From: Astrothelium macrocarpum
Lineage: Eukaryota > Ascomycota > Dothideomycetes > Trypetheliales > Trypetheliaceae
Assembly: GCA_021030915.1 (NCBI GenBank)
Contig: JAGEMR010000191.1
Coordinates: 1-44,704 of the forward strand
Direction of reading: 5' to 3'
Length of the DNA: 44,704 bases
Numbering within the stretch: position 1 is the stretch's first letter; every line of letters begins with the position of its first letter. Positions 10,382 to 20,576 of the stretch are shown here, piece after piece. Position numbers and translations under genes: made by a program. A model generated the notes under the pieces. It was not told where the DNA came from. It saw only the letters and a list, made by a program, of their open reading frames with translations, and ran no database searches.

Positions 10382-12439
10382 ATGCTGGTTTACGATAAAC
10401 TCAATTCTACAAAGCGAGAAATTCGGCTGTTAGAAATTTTGCCTGCCAGCGAAGAAACTGCGCCTATTCAATGTCAGCTTCACACTGTGAGTTTAAATAG
10501 TAACCCGGAGTATATTGCGTTATCCTACGTTTGGGGAGATGCAAATGAAGATAAGAAAGAAATCTCTATCAACAATCAACAGCTATCAATCACACCAAAT
10601 CTCTTTGCAGCCTTAGAACGCCTTCGAAGCGACCGATTCGACGGTCATTTGGACATCAAATATAGAGATATTAGCATGGCAATGGTCGCTTTGTTCATAA
10701 AGGTCGGTAGATTCCGGGCTAGCAACAACTCTACAGATGAAACCATCGGAGAAACTCTGGAAAAGCTCTCTATCCCAGTCGATGATTCGAAGCCATCGAT
10801 ATGGTTTTGGGCAGATGCTATCTGTATAAATCAAGATGACCTAGACGAACGAAACGATCAAGTTAGACTTATGCGCAGCATCTATTCAGATGCAGTATTT
10901 ACGATCTCATGGCTCGGTCTTGACGAGAATGAAAGACTGAGGAACAGTTTTACGTTGCTTAGTTTGACCGGGAGCTCCAAGGATGTTGTAGAAGGTAGAT
11001 TGACCAGTGCAGATTGGATTACCAAACATCCTTTCCTGCTTGAACGGGAGGAAAACGCGTTGTTGTTCAATCGCTTTTGGTCACTGTTGCTTGATCTCGA
11101 GCAACTTTCCTACTGGAGACGAATGTGGATTATCCAGGAAATCGGCCTTTCAAAAAGCGTGTTCATGATTGCTGCAAATGAATTTGTGACTTTTCATTTC
11201 GTGGAGTTGTTTCATAACTTTTGTAACGACGTTACAGAAGGCCGTATACTGAGACCAGAATCTATACCACTCCATCTCTGGTCAATTCTGAGAGGTCGGC
11301 TCAACCAAATCGAAGTCAGTTTGTTGTTCCGATTTCAGGCTCAAGAGGGCGACCAAGACACGACCTATGGTGCCGTCTCCCTGGCTCGCAATCATCAATG
11401 TACAGATCCAAGAGATCACATTTTTGCCCTACAAGGGATTCAGAACAACGTTTTCCCACCGGACTATAGGAAATCAACAAGAGAAGTTTATTGCCAATAC
11501 TCAGCAGACTGGATAAATAACACTGCAGAGCTAGACATACTGTTGTTCGTCGGAAACACTACTCAACATGGGAATCGGTTCCGGCTGCCCTCTTGGATTC
11601 CTGATTGGGAGAGCTTCAGCAAGCAAGGCTGTTTACCGCCTCTCCTAAAGCAGATCTCAAGTGAGTTGGAAATACCTGAGTGGCATCATCTTCAGCCATT
11701 GGTTGCTCCTGACTTCAAGTTGCAATGTCCTGGAATCCGAATAAGTAGTGTTAAAAACTTGACCCAAAATTACTTGAATGGACGAGGTAGTGTTGATATG
11801 ATAGGGTTGTATGAGAAATATGTCAATGTGGATAATAATTGTGAACTGCGTCTGCAGAACTTGTTGCGAGCCATCACTTGCGATGGTATTTTTAACACCC
11901 TTAGTCGGCCTTTACGATTCAATGAAGGCATACTCGACTTTGATGGATCCATTTTCCTGTATCTATCGCTGCTCACATTTTTGTTCCAACGGCAATCGGC
12001 TGGGACGAACAACGCCAACAATATACCAATATTGTTACACTCACTTGGGCTCTCTGAGAATGGGAAGTGTACTGAATTCTTCTTTCAGACTTTTACGGGA
12101 CTCGGTAAAGAAAAAAACTGGATAGCACTGGACGTTTGGCTTCCCTTGATGGACGAGAGTTTATCATCTGAAGGACTGTCAGATTTGTTGTACAGACAAG
12201 ATTCGATCTTTGAAACCAGCGAAGGCCTCTTTGGATGGGCTCGAGCACCGGTAATACGCGATGGAGACAATATCTGCATTTTGAAAGGGAAAACGAGATC
12301 TCTCTTTGTAGTGCTACGTAGCCAAGATTCCAATTACGTATATCTTGGGCAATGCTACGTTCTTGGGCTTGACAGACGGGAGATTTTGAAGGGAATTTCG
12401 GCGAGAGAATGGGACATCGAGACGTTCGATATTATTTAA
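10382..12439 (+). CDS. HET-domain (heterokaryon incompatibility) protein
   Basis: The product is a 685 residue protein when started at the Met at 10382, whose opening (MLVYDKLNSTKREIRLLEIL) is the usual start of HET proteins; an upstream in-frame Met at 10208 is less likely. The three HET blocks are clear: YIALSYVWGD near residue 44, WADAICINQDDLDERNDQV near 143, and YWRRMWIIQEI about 95 residues further on, followed by a DPRDHIFALQGI element. The HET domain is a TIR-like cell-death effector domain acting in vegetative incompatibility. An extra segment of about 55 residues lies between the first two blocks, at residues 83-138. No transmembrane segment or signal peptide is evident. The remaining C-terminal half is the variable region common to these proteins. 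The gene is read as a single exon. Confidence 0.9.
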   Translation: MLVYDKLNSTKREIRLLEILPASEETAPIQCQLHTVSLNSNPEYIALSYVWGDANEDKKEISINNQQLSITPNLFAALERLRSDRFDGHLDIKYRDISMAMVALFIKVGRFRASNNSTDETIGETLEKLSIPVDDSKPSIWFWADAICINQDDLDERNDQVRLMRSIYSDAVFTISWLGLDENERLRNSFTLLSLTGSSKDVVEGRLTSADWITKHPFLLEREENALLFNRFWSLLLDLEQLSYWRRMWIIQEIGLSKSVFMIAANEFVTFHFVELFHNFCNDVTEGRILRPESIPLHLWSILRGRLNQIEVSLLFRFQAQEGDQDTTYGAVSLARNHQCTDPRDHIFALQGIQNNVFPPDYRKSTREVYCQYSADWINNTAELDILLFVGNTTQHGNRFRLPSWIPDWESFSKQGCLPPLLKQISSELEIPEWHHLQPLVAPDFKLQCPGIRISSVKNLTQNYLNGRGSVDMIGLYEKYVNVDNNCELRLQNLLRAITCDGIFNTLSRPLRFNEGILDFDGSIFLYLSLLTFLFQRQSAGTNNANNIPILLHSLGLSENGKCTEFFFQTFTGLGKEKNWIALDVWLPLMDESLSSEGLSDLLYRQDSIFETSEGLFGWARAPVIRDGDNICILKGKTRSLFVVLRSQDSNYVYLGQCYVLGLDRREILKGISAREWDIETFDII

Positions 12440-13038
12440 GTCTTTATTAATATAAGACCATACTTGCTCCACTTGCCTCTGGAGAGGAAACACTACCGGG
12501 TTTCCTTTGACTTACCGGCGTTGGAACTGTGATCACTCAGCTGACTCCTGGTTGGCGGTATTGTTTGGACAAGAGAGATCAATGGCAAATCTCAATGTGG
12601 TCCCGTATCTCGCGTGGGATTGTTAACAACGAAGCCATATTGACAAAACCTCCAAGCAGTGTGTGGAACAAAGCTGGAAACACGGCCGCAAAATCGAAGA
12701 TGCGCTCAATTCTTTTTTGATAGGATCATGCCACATGTTTCAAATTGGTACACTCCAAACGACTGGCTGGATTCTGATTGGGCGATTAGGAACTGGCGTG
12801 AAATTTCTCTGTTTTACCCATGTCCTCACGGACGGAGACGCACAACCTGGTGTCACTTTTTACACGGATAGAAATTAGAATGATCGATGATCGTTTGCAC
12901 AAGCGAATTAAGAATATTGGATAAATCTGAGCATTGTGCACCAACTAGAAGGAGACCACTTACTAATGGATCAAAAAGAGACGCCGCAAAAGGAGGATCG
13001 TGCACCGCTAGGCATAACAACATGGAACAACGGGATGT
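12440..13038. other. Intergenic (convergent) between HET gene and O-methyltransferase
   Basis: The plus strand carries short open frames at 12529-12720 and 12659-12878 with no family match. The stretch is read as the two facing 3' flanks. Confidence 0.45.
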
Positions 13039-14301
13039 TTAGTTCGTTCGCACGACTTCTACTACGCCTTCACCATTAGATTGAGGCGGATGCCAGAATT
13101 TTGCAATAGCGAGCCCTCCAACCTTTCCGATTAGGCTGCTCCACATCTTTTCATTCCTCTCCAGGCCGGAAAGTAAGGCGAGCATGCAAATGTCGAATGC
13201 AGCCGGACTGTAGAGTGATTAGTAGCCGAAGCCTAAGCACCACATAAACGACTTCACTTACAGAAATTCGCACCGCTCATTTGGTAGGATCATGTCATTG
13301 AGGAAGATCCTCGACTGGGGACCCATTGCATCCCTTAGCCGAGTGAGAATCTTGACGGATTCATCGTCGGGCCAATCATGCATGATCTTGTGCATCCAGT
13401 AAATATCTGCATGCTGTACTGGCTGTGGCTGGAAGAAGTCGTGCTTCATGACTTCAACTCGAGAATCTATTTTCGTACCATCCTTTTCCCGCTGTTCCGA
13501 ACCCTCGTCGATCACGCTTGGCAAGTCTTGCATGATAAACCGCGCCTTCTGCTCTGGATACCTTGCAGCGAGAGCAAAGAGATCATGACCGCGGCCGGCA
13601 CCAACATCAACAAAAGTGAAGGTGTCTCTCGACTTGAACAGGACTTCTGCGGGGAACCACTCCGTCCAGTGCAGCCTCTCCTTCTGCACACGGGACATGA
13701 AGGCACTCAGATTGTCGAACTGTTCGGGGGTGTCCTGTGCCCAAGTCGTAAATGGCGGAGTACCTACGCTATTTCTCGCTCGTTGAAACGGTCCATCAAC
13801 AGCTGACGGTGGCGATTTGTACTGATTCGCTTTTGGATAAGTCCACACATGAGCCATAGTACTGGATGGTCCCATAATGTCGTCGTAGACCAGATTAAAA
13901 CCTGCAGCCATCCCCGGATCCGCGAGTTCCATGGTCAAATCATTCGCCTGATACACATAGGAAGACACCTCATCCACGAATCTCAATGCACTAAGCGGTC
14001 GCAGCATACGGGCGATGAAGTCTTTGCGCTCTTCGTCATCTGCTGCACCACCGCCATGCTCATTGGTGAGACCAGGAGCAAGCTTATCAGCGCTCAGAGG
14101 TTCTCCAGCTGCTGCTAGGGTACGAAAGATGCCAGCTGCAATACAGAATCGTATTGGACCAAGAACGGGCATGGCATAGATTAAGGTAATGATGAGTTCG
14201 CCAGGCTTCTTGAAAGACAGCAAGTCTTTGCTGAGTTCTTGGATTAGAGCTCCGAACTTACGCCCAGGCACGCTCGTCGAGGTGCTAATTCGACTCTCCA
14301 T
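13039..14301 (-). CDS. SAM-dependent O-methyltransferase (Methyltransf_2 family), two exons
   Basis: Minus-strand exons 13262-14301 and 13039-13207 join to 402 residues across a 54 base intron (donor GTAAGT, acceptor CTACAG). Splicing continues ERCEFL into PAAFDICMLALLSGLER and ends EVVRTN; without it the protein is cut short at 347. The N-terminal winged-helix dimerisation domain covers roughly residues 35-150. The SAM-binding glycine loop is FVDVGAGRGHD at 230-240, DLP after the second strand is at 259-261, and the catalytic His is in MHDWPDDE at about residue 308. The family methylates hydroxyls of aromatic or polyketide secondary metabolites. No polyketide synthase or other pathway gene lies within the window, so the substrate is unknown. 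It could be a stand-alone tailoring or detoxifying enzyme. Confidence 0.92.
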
Positions 14302-17033
14302 AGCGGTAGTGACTTGCTATCACGTTCGGAGTTTAGTTAGGTGGTTGAACAGGAAAGAACAGAAATTTGTTCGGCTAGTATTGTGAATGTAAGGTTACAC
14401 AGGCGTTTTGAAAGCTCACCCACCGGAGCTTCTCGTGAATCTATTTTGCTATCACTTCGGAAGTAAAGCTGAGAAGATGAGAGAAGTCGTAATCTGCAAG
14501 TCATAGTCTACACGTAGCCAGCAACAAACACCATTGGGTCATCCCTCCGCGCAAGGACCTGCTAGCTCTAGAGGATGCATTGCAGCGAGTGCATGATAGC
14601 TCTGACGGGTATATGGCTCAATGGACTGAGCGGGGTTGCTGCATTTGCCATGGTCTAAAGAGGTGAGAATATGGGAAAGACTTGACATCACATGACTGCG
14701 ACTGCGCCATTAAGCATTTCACTTCCTAGAAACTGTTAGGTTTTGGGTAGTACAAAGAGTTTCGAGAATAATGCTGCGAATCCAATGTATTGGTAGATTT
14801 TTCTCCTTTGAGGGCCTTGGAGGAAGGGAAGGCCTGGACAGGGGTAAGTGTGGCGCTTTCTTAGCGTCTGGCTAGTTTGGACCACGGCAGTTGTAGTCGC
14901 TCAACTTCGGCTTCCTGGCCGTCAACAAGTGATGCTGTCAGACATTGGTCAACGAATCTCATGTTTGCTGGGACTCTTCTGCTGAGAGATAATTCGCGCG
15001 TGCACTGAGCAGGCCTCCACCGAGGCATAATGGAGCTGTATCTTGACTAGTGTACCACCTCTACTGCAGGCTGGTGATCAAGGACCACGTACGGATTTGC
15101 ACAGCTGTTGAGCCGCCTGCGTACGTACTCCGATAGGGCTGATAGAATCAACTGCATGTACAGGGTCTATTCGGACAGCGGTCAAAGTGGCATTTATGCT
15201 CTGGTATGCCAGCGGATAAGGAAGCGCTAGTTTGCGGCCTTCCTTTACGTATATCGAGTCGCATGTCTCTTTCACCTTGTCACTTGTTTCTGCCTTTCAT
15301 TTATACCCACTAATTCATTACTTGTTGCACTACGGTCATGCCTTCTGACTCAGACTCGTTGGTTCCTTGGCAATCACAGCGTCATCGCTTACACCACATG
15401 GACTTGGTTCGGGATATCCTGACACACGATGCCAAAATTCTTCTTCATTCTTAGTTGCCTCGCGTCGCATGCTCATCCAGGTTGTTACGCGTCATTGAGA
15501 TTTACGTTTTGATCACAGTCCCCAATGAAAGTACTATACGTTTCGGGTGACTCATAAGTGTTCTACCTGGTCCACAAGGCTTGTTTAAACTCAATATTGG
15601 CACATATACGGTACCTGAAAGTATCATACCCTGCTAAAAAAAAAAAAAAAGGTAGCAGAGGCGTTCAGTAGCACCAACCGAAGCTGAAGACTAGACTGGA
15701 GATCTGAAGAACGCAGCAGTCGCATCCTTCAAAACAGGGCAGCCGGAGAAATCACCATAAGCGGAACATATCCACCAGCAGCAGAGCGACCCAACAACAC
15801 ATGCGAAAAGCCATAAGACCTAGAAATCAACAACCTTTCTATCAGCGGAAAGCTCATTACGTGATCTCCAGCCCGCAGTTCCCATATTGCGATGCGAACA
15901 AGCGATGACGGCGAGACCTGTCCGAATAGAAGAAATGAGATGAACAAAGGCCTTAGGTAACTAGAATAATTAAGGTTTTGGTTCACCAACCTCGATCGAC
16001 ATAGGATAACGAAATATGCGACCCAAAGATTCCGTCGACCGTAAAAGAGGCTTGATGAGCTTGTACATCATTCGATCATCCACGTATTAGTCCCACTTGT
16101 ATACCAACAAGGACACATGAAGCGAGGTACAGCGCTGCTAGAGGCTTAGCTATTATACCCCTACCGCTTCTCCAAGATCTTGCGTTCATGCACATCATGG
16201 CAGCACAGACCTATGTAAGCGCTTGCAAAGCGTTGCGTATTGGAGCTGGAGACTGCAGTGACTTCTTACAGTATTCCTTTCGAAAAGGGTGTGGAGCTAT
16301 CGCAATCTATTCGTTCAGTCAGAAACTGGGAGAACCGACTGCTCGCATCTACTTCGGTAGGCTGACTGATGTTTCATCGATCTCGGTCTCTGGGCTTGAC
16401 GTAAGATAATGCCGCAGCTATACCGGGGCCGTGTAGCTTGACATTGGAAGTAGGCATTTTAAAAGGGGTAGACTTCGTGGGCAAGGTCCATTTCATAGGA
16501 GTGCAGACAGCATAAGGTCCTATTCTGAGCGATTACGACGACTGTCGAACTGATTTTGGAATGTATGTTGACATTGAAGCCAGACGTCTGGAAATTTGCC
16601 GGGATATCCAGGGTTGCTAACCGGGAATCCACACTTCTACCCAGGCTTACAAGGCATAAGCCCCCGCAGACGCAATGATCACCACCGTACCTGAAATCAA
16701 ATGCCGGAGCCGCTCCGACATGGGTTTAGGACACTATTGCCCAATTAGTACACCCTCCTGCCGCATTTGCACGCGGAATAGGTGAATAAGCTAATTCCGA
16801 TCTCAAAATACCGTACTGAGCTACTGCATCGTGCCTTACATCGGTAGGATCTAGATTTACCATGTTCGACAGCATCCAATCGAAACGATGACTAGTCCAA
16901 GTACGCCTCGGTAATCTCTGGTTCAGCTTTATGCATACCCGAGAAGTGTATAGGTACTTATTTCCAAGACTTTGTCGCTCTCTTTTCAGTCTGTCGGTCA
17001 TTCATTTCCTGTTCCATTCAAATATTCAGCAAG
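14302..17033. other. Intergenic 2.7 kb, no gene recognised
   Basis: Only short open frames are present (15078-15275 minus, 15729-15989 minus, 16188-16409 plus), and none has a motif. The 86 residue minus frame at 15729-15989 is hydrophobic at its N-terminus but otherwise featureless. An A15 run flanked by an inverted CTGCTA/TAGCAG pair lies at 15631-15658. The right end should contain the cutinase promoter. Confidence 0.45.
15631..15658. repeat. A15 run between an inverted CTGCTA / TAGCAG pair
   Basis: CTGCTA at 15631-15636 and TAGCAG at 15653-15658 are perfect inverted copies around a 15 base adenine run, a potential small hairpin with a poly-A loop. It may be chance. Confidence 0.45.
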
Positions 17034-17940
17034 ATGAAGCTTCACAGTCTATTTACCTTGTCGTTCTTCGCATCGCTTGCTCTCACAAACCCAGCTATCA
17101 CTCCTGCAGCCGCTGCAGACCATATTCAAAACCTGCAAGAACGCGCAGGCACCACTCCCACGCCTACGGGAACAGCCTGCCTTGCTACAACGACTCCTCC
17201 TCCCGTCAATGCTACACTCATCGCTGAAGCTGTTGCCGGCTGCGTAGGTGTATTGCCGGCCGGCACTGATGATACCCGCAACGACATCGTCGACGGGATT
17301 TGCAAGAGCTTCACTCTGATATTTGCGAGAGGCACATCGGAAGATCCGAATCTTGGTAATCTCGTCGGCCCTCCATTCATCGACGCACTTAACGCCACGT
17401 TTGGCACGAACAATGTCGCGGTTCAGGGTGTAAATAATTACCCGGCCGATGTAGAGGAGTTTTGCATCGGAGGCAGCCCTGAGGGAGCTCAGAACTTGGC
17501 TCAGGTAAGCTTTCCAGATCTGTTGCATTATGCAAAGCATTCCTTTCTGTCTCTGTTTTCATTTCAGTCCACGCGGACTCATCTCTCATTCCCAACTTTG
17601 ACTGACAAACCTACAGCTCATTTCTCAAACTCACACCCAATGCCCAAAAACCAAACTCTGCGTCAGCGGGTACAGCCAAGGCGCACAAGTCGTTCACGAC
17701 GCTGCCAGTCTCCTTTCCGCCTCCGACACTGCCTTCGTCAATTCTGTCGTTCTCTTTGGAGACCCAGACAACGGGAAGCCGGTTGGCAAGATTCCGGCGT
17801 ACAAGGTCAGCACGGACTGTCACGTAGGAGATAACATTTGTGCAGGAGGCGAGGTGATTCTGGAACCACATTTGTCGTACTGCCATGATGTTGCGGTCGA
17901 GGCCGCGTTTGCAAAAGTGAGGAGTCTTGCATCAAACTAG
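17034..17940 (+). CDS. Secreted cutinase-family serine esterase (CE5), two exons
   Basis: Exons 17034-17504 and 17617-17940 join in phase 0 across a 112 base intron (GTAAGC..CTACAG) to 264 residues. A signal peptide is obvious at residues 1-18 (MKLHSLFTLSFFASLALT). A Thr/Pro-rich linker at about 38-60 leads into the alpha/beta-hydrolase core. The catalytic triad is readable: Ser177 in SGYSQGA, Asp229 in CHVGDNIC, and His242 in PHLSYC. The oxyanion loop is FARGTSEDPNLG. Cysteines are placed as in cutinases (C225/C232 around the Asp). The family hydrolyses cutin or, in close relatives, acetyl groups of xylan. The enzyme is extracellular and is plausible for a plant-associated or litter-decaying fungus. 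The RGTSE-type loop leans toward the cutinase/acetylxylan esterase border, so exact specificity is open. Confidence 0.93.
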
Positions 17941-19727
17941 ATCTGATCCCCGGTGTCTTTTGAATATGTACATATGGCTATTTAGTGTTGTTTGTTGATC
18001 GGCATAGTTCTGATGTCCCTCGAAGCTCCCTTCAGAGTACTGCCTTGATTTGGTGTTAGATCTTCACCTAAGCATAGCTTTGTCGCAAAAATCTCCCGAA
18101 GAGCATAACTGGCTTCAGATTTTCATCGGTTGTCTATGGCTGGTTCGATTGCATAGAACTACTTACTCCGTAGCCCCCGCGGCGACTGACTTCAGATCCA
18201 AGCTGGACACGTTTTTTCACGCTTTCAATATAGCCTAAATGTGTCAACACGCGGGAGATGCTGTGAGGCAATCCACTTACAACGGTCCAAAACGTGATTT
18301 TGTTCGAATACTCTGCAGTAGTGGGCGCACGATCGGAAACGATGGTGAAATGAAGGAGCTCTCCGGTCGAAATTTCCAAACGCGCTAAAGCTATAACACA
18401 GCTCGACCAGGCTAGCTTACAATAGCTTACCGCGCTGCTAGGGCCGCCGCCGCCTCCTCCGAACTTGCGATTCTGGAAGCATGGCGGAGTTTGAATGTGA
18501 TATTCTAGCCAGAGTTTATTTGTATCGTGGATCAAATCAAAGACGTCATGGCAAAAAGCATATCATGCGCCAACTTGCCAACGTGCTTTTCAGAGATTTT
18601 GCTTCGGCAGCGTCCATTATCAATGGATACTAGGATATACATAGCGATATCTCCAAAGTTTATCGCCACTGTGCTTCTTGGCCAACTCTGCATAAGTTTT
18701 GAAGCTTAGCGATGTGAGGCATTGTGGCGTAGCCCAGCTCGCAAGAATACCACCAGATTTGTCAGAGGATCAGGCAGCAACTTCAGCTGCTTCAAAGACA
18801 GTAATAGTTTTCAATCTTGGGTTGAATGACGAATGATGGGCGAGAAAGCAAGCCGATGAAATTCCAATCGCGCTGGGTCTTGCTCAAAGGTTTAGAATAG
18901 TGCCATGTAAGAAAAGCGGGAGACACAAAAAACAAACATAGGTATGTATACCAATGGTATCCATATCTCGGATTTCTGAAGCCTGTGACATTGCTGCTGT
19001 AAAGGGGAGCTGGATTGGGGTACGAACGACAGGCCAGTTCGGTAATGTGTGAAGAGTTTTGGCTAGGTATTGAAGGCTCTGTATTTGAAAGGCGTGAGAA
19101 GATGAGTGTGAAGGAGGAATACTAAGGTACGACGCTCGAGTGAAGGGAGGGAGATCGGCAAGAGAGATGGACAGCCGCAGCGGAGATCGCTACGTACCGG
19201 CTAGGCTGATATACACTCGAAAGACGGTGACGGTCACCCACCGCCTCATGGTCTCGCACGCAGTAGGTAGACTTACATTTTATTAATAATGCGATGAAGG
19301 AAGGTGCACGGTGGATTTGAGAAGTAAGGATCTCAGGCGCTTGCACGAGCTGAACATGCCGTGCCAATACTACGATCTTGACGAACGATGTCCTTATCAA
19401 CTACATTAACTAGACAAGACTGGATTTTAATTCCGCTTAGATGGGAGTGGCTCTAAGATGCAGGCGGCGGTAGATTTGTTGCGCTTAAATTGGCAAGATC
19501 CCAAGCTTCGGACTGCTGTACTCCGACCGCAATCATACTAGGAAATTGAGTGTCTCGAGCTATACAACCGTCAAAGTATTGGCACGTGTACCGCCGATGA
19601 ACTATAGGTATTCCCAATCATCTCATCTCAGAATACCTACTCCTGATTTCCGGATAGATGACCTTGTTTCCCCACAAAGTTGTCAAGGGCTTCACGCTTC
19701 TTCAGGCTTCAGTGCAATACCACGACT
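17941..19727. other. Intergenic 1.8 kb with a possible unresolved minus-strand gene at 18180-18720
   Basis: On the minus strand, 18134-18535 is open and contains HDVFDLIHDTNKLWLEYHIQ (starting in sequence just upstream of its first Met), which resembles the end of an F-box and its following helix. It has strong donor-like sites GTAAGC (about 18430) and GTAAGT (about 18281), but no complete model could be assembled. 19000-19727 shows no gene. CGCCGAT at 19592-19598 lies 130 bases upstream of the kinase start. Confidence 0.3.
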
Positions 19728-20390
19728 ATGGAAGAATTGACGGCAAAAATCTTGCACAATGCGCAAGCATCTGGACAAGGACGGTATATTGTTATGATTA
19801 CTGGTCCACCAGGCTCAGGCAAGACAACCATCGCCAATGAGGTCGTTCAGATGCTTAATCGTACCTTCGAAGTCTCAGCTGTTGCAGTTGCCATGGACGG
19901 CTTCCACTTGAGTCGAGCAACCCTTGATGTGTTACCAAATCGAGACGAAGCTTACCGGAAGAGAGGAGCACCTTGGACATTTGATGTGGAGGCAATCTTC
20001 AGCTTTGCTCAAAGACTTCGACTGTGGGCAGACGGCCGTGATCTGATTGGCGCGCCACCCCTAGCACCTTCATTTGATCACGCAATGAAAGATCCAGTGC
20101 AAGATGCCATCGCGATATCCGACTCGACTAATATCGTGATCTTGGAGGGCAATTATCTTCTATTGAACTATGGCCGGTGGAAGGACATATCTACTATGGC
20201 TGACATGGGCATATACGTTGACGTTGATCCGGCAGAAGCTAGGATACGTGTGGCAAAGAGGCATCTTGAAGCGGGGATCGAGTCATCGCTGCAAGCTGCT
20301 CTCATGAGATTCGATCGCAACGACAAAATCAATGGCGACCTAGTCAGAAACAATTTGGTGAAGGTGGTGGATGTGAGGTTCCCGGGTTGA
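19728..20390 (+). CDS. P-loop kinase of the uridine kinase / phosphoribulokinase fold (YFH7-like)
   Basis: The product is a 220 residue single-exon protein. The ATG at 19728 is chosen because the text after it (MEELTAKIL) is immediately family-like, while the frame upstream is not. The Walker A motif is GPPGSGKTT at residues 26-34. MDGFHLS near 65 is the conserved substrate-site aspartate segment of the PRK/URK fold. ILEGNYLLLN near 140 is the Walker B/lid-adjacent strand, and RHLEAGIE follows it. Fungal relatives (yeast Yfh7 type) are called uridine kinase-like or pantothenate kinase-like, and their substrates are poorly known. It lies 186 bases upstream of the Zn2Cys6 regulator on the same strand and at the edge of a set of polyol dehydrogenases, which suggests a sugar- or nucleoside-like substrate. 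That link is inference only. Confidence 0.85.
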   Translation: MEELTAKILHNAQASGQGRYIVMITGPPGSGKTTIANEVVQMLNRTFEVSAVAVAMDGFHLSRATLDVLPNRDEAYRKRGAPWTFDVEAIFSFAQRLRLWADGRDLIGAPPLAPSFDHAMKDPVQDAIAISDSTNIVILEGNYLLLNYGRWKDISTMADMGIYVDVDPAEARIRVAKRHLEAGIESSLQAALMRFDRNDKINGDLVRNNLVKVVDVRFPG

Positions 20391-20576
20391 TCGGATACGG
20401 AGATGAGACCCGATGTGTCCGTGACGAGATCGTATGTAAGCACCTAAATTGTGCCAATGCGTGTCCGTGCGCGGGGCTATCGCAATGACGCAAGTGAGAA
20501 TGTTCACTCGCTGCAAGAAAATTTGCTTGAGACCCTACGCAACGGCATCGTCCGTCCTGTGACCTGACTGCCCACA
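20391..20576 (+). promoter_or_regulatory. Promoter interval of the Zn2Cys6 regulator
   Basis: The interval is 186 bases between the kinase stop and the regulator start, with several CGG or CCG triplets (for example CGGATACGG around 20393) of the kind bound by Zn2Cys6 proteins. Self-regulation is possible but unproven. Confidence 0.3.

Noticed and set aside
13378..13806. 142 residue plus-strand open frame
   Set aside because: It is antisense to the O-methyltransferase exon, with no motif of its own.
17389..17886. Minus-strand frames over the cutinase intron and second exon
   Set aside because: The plus-strand splice model recovers the complete catalytic triad; the minus frames have no motif.
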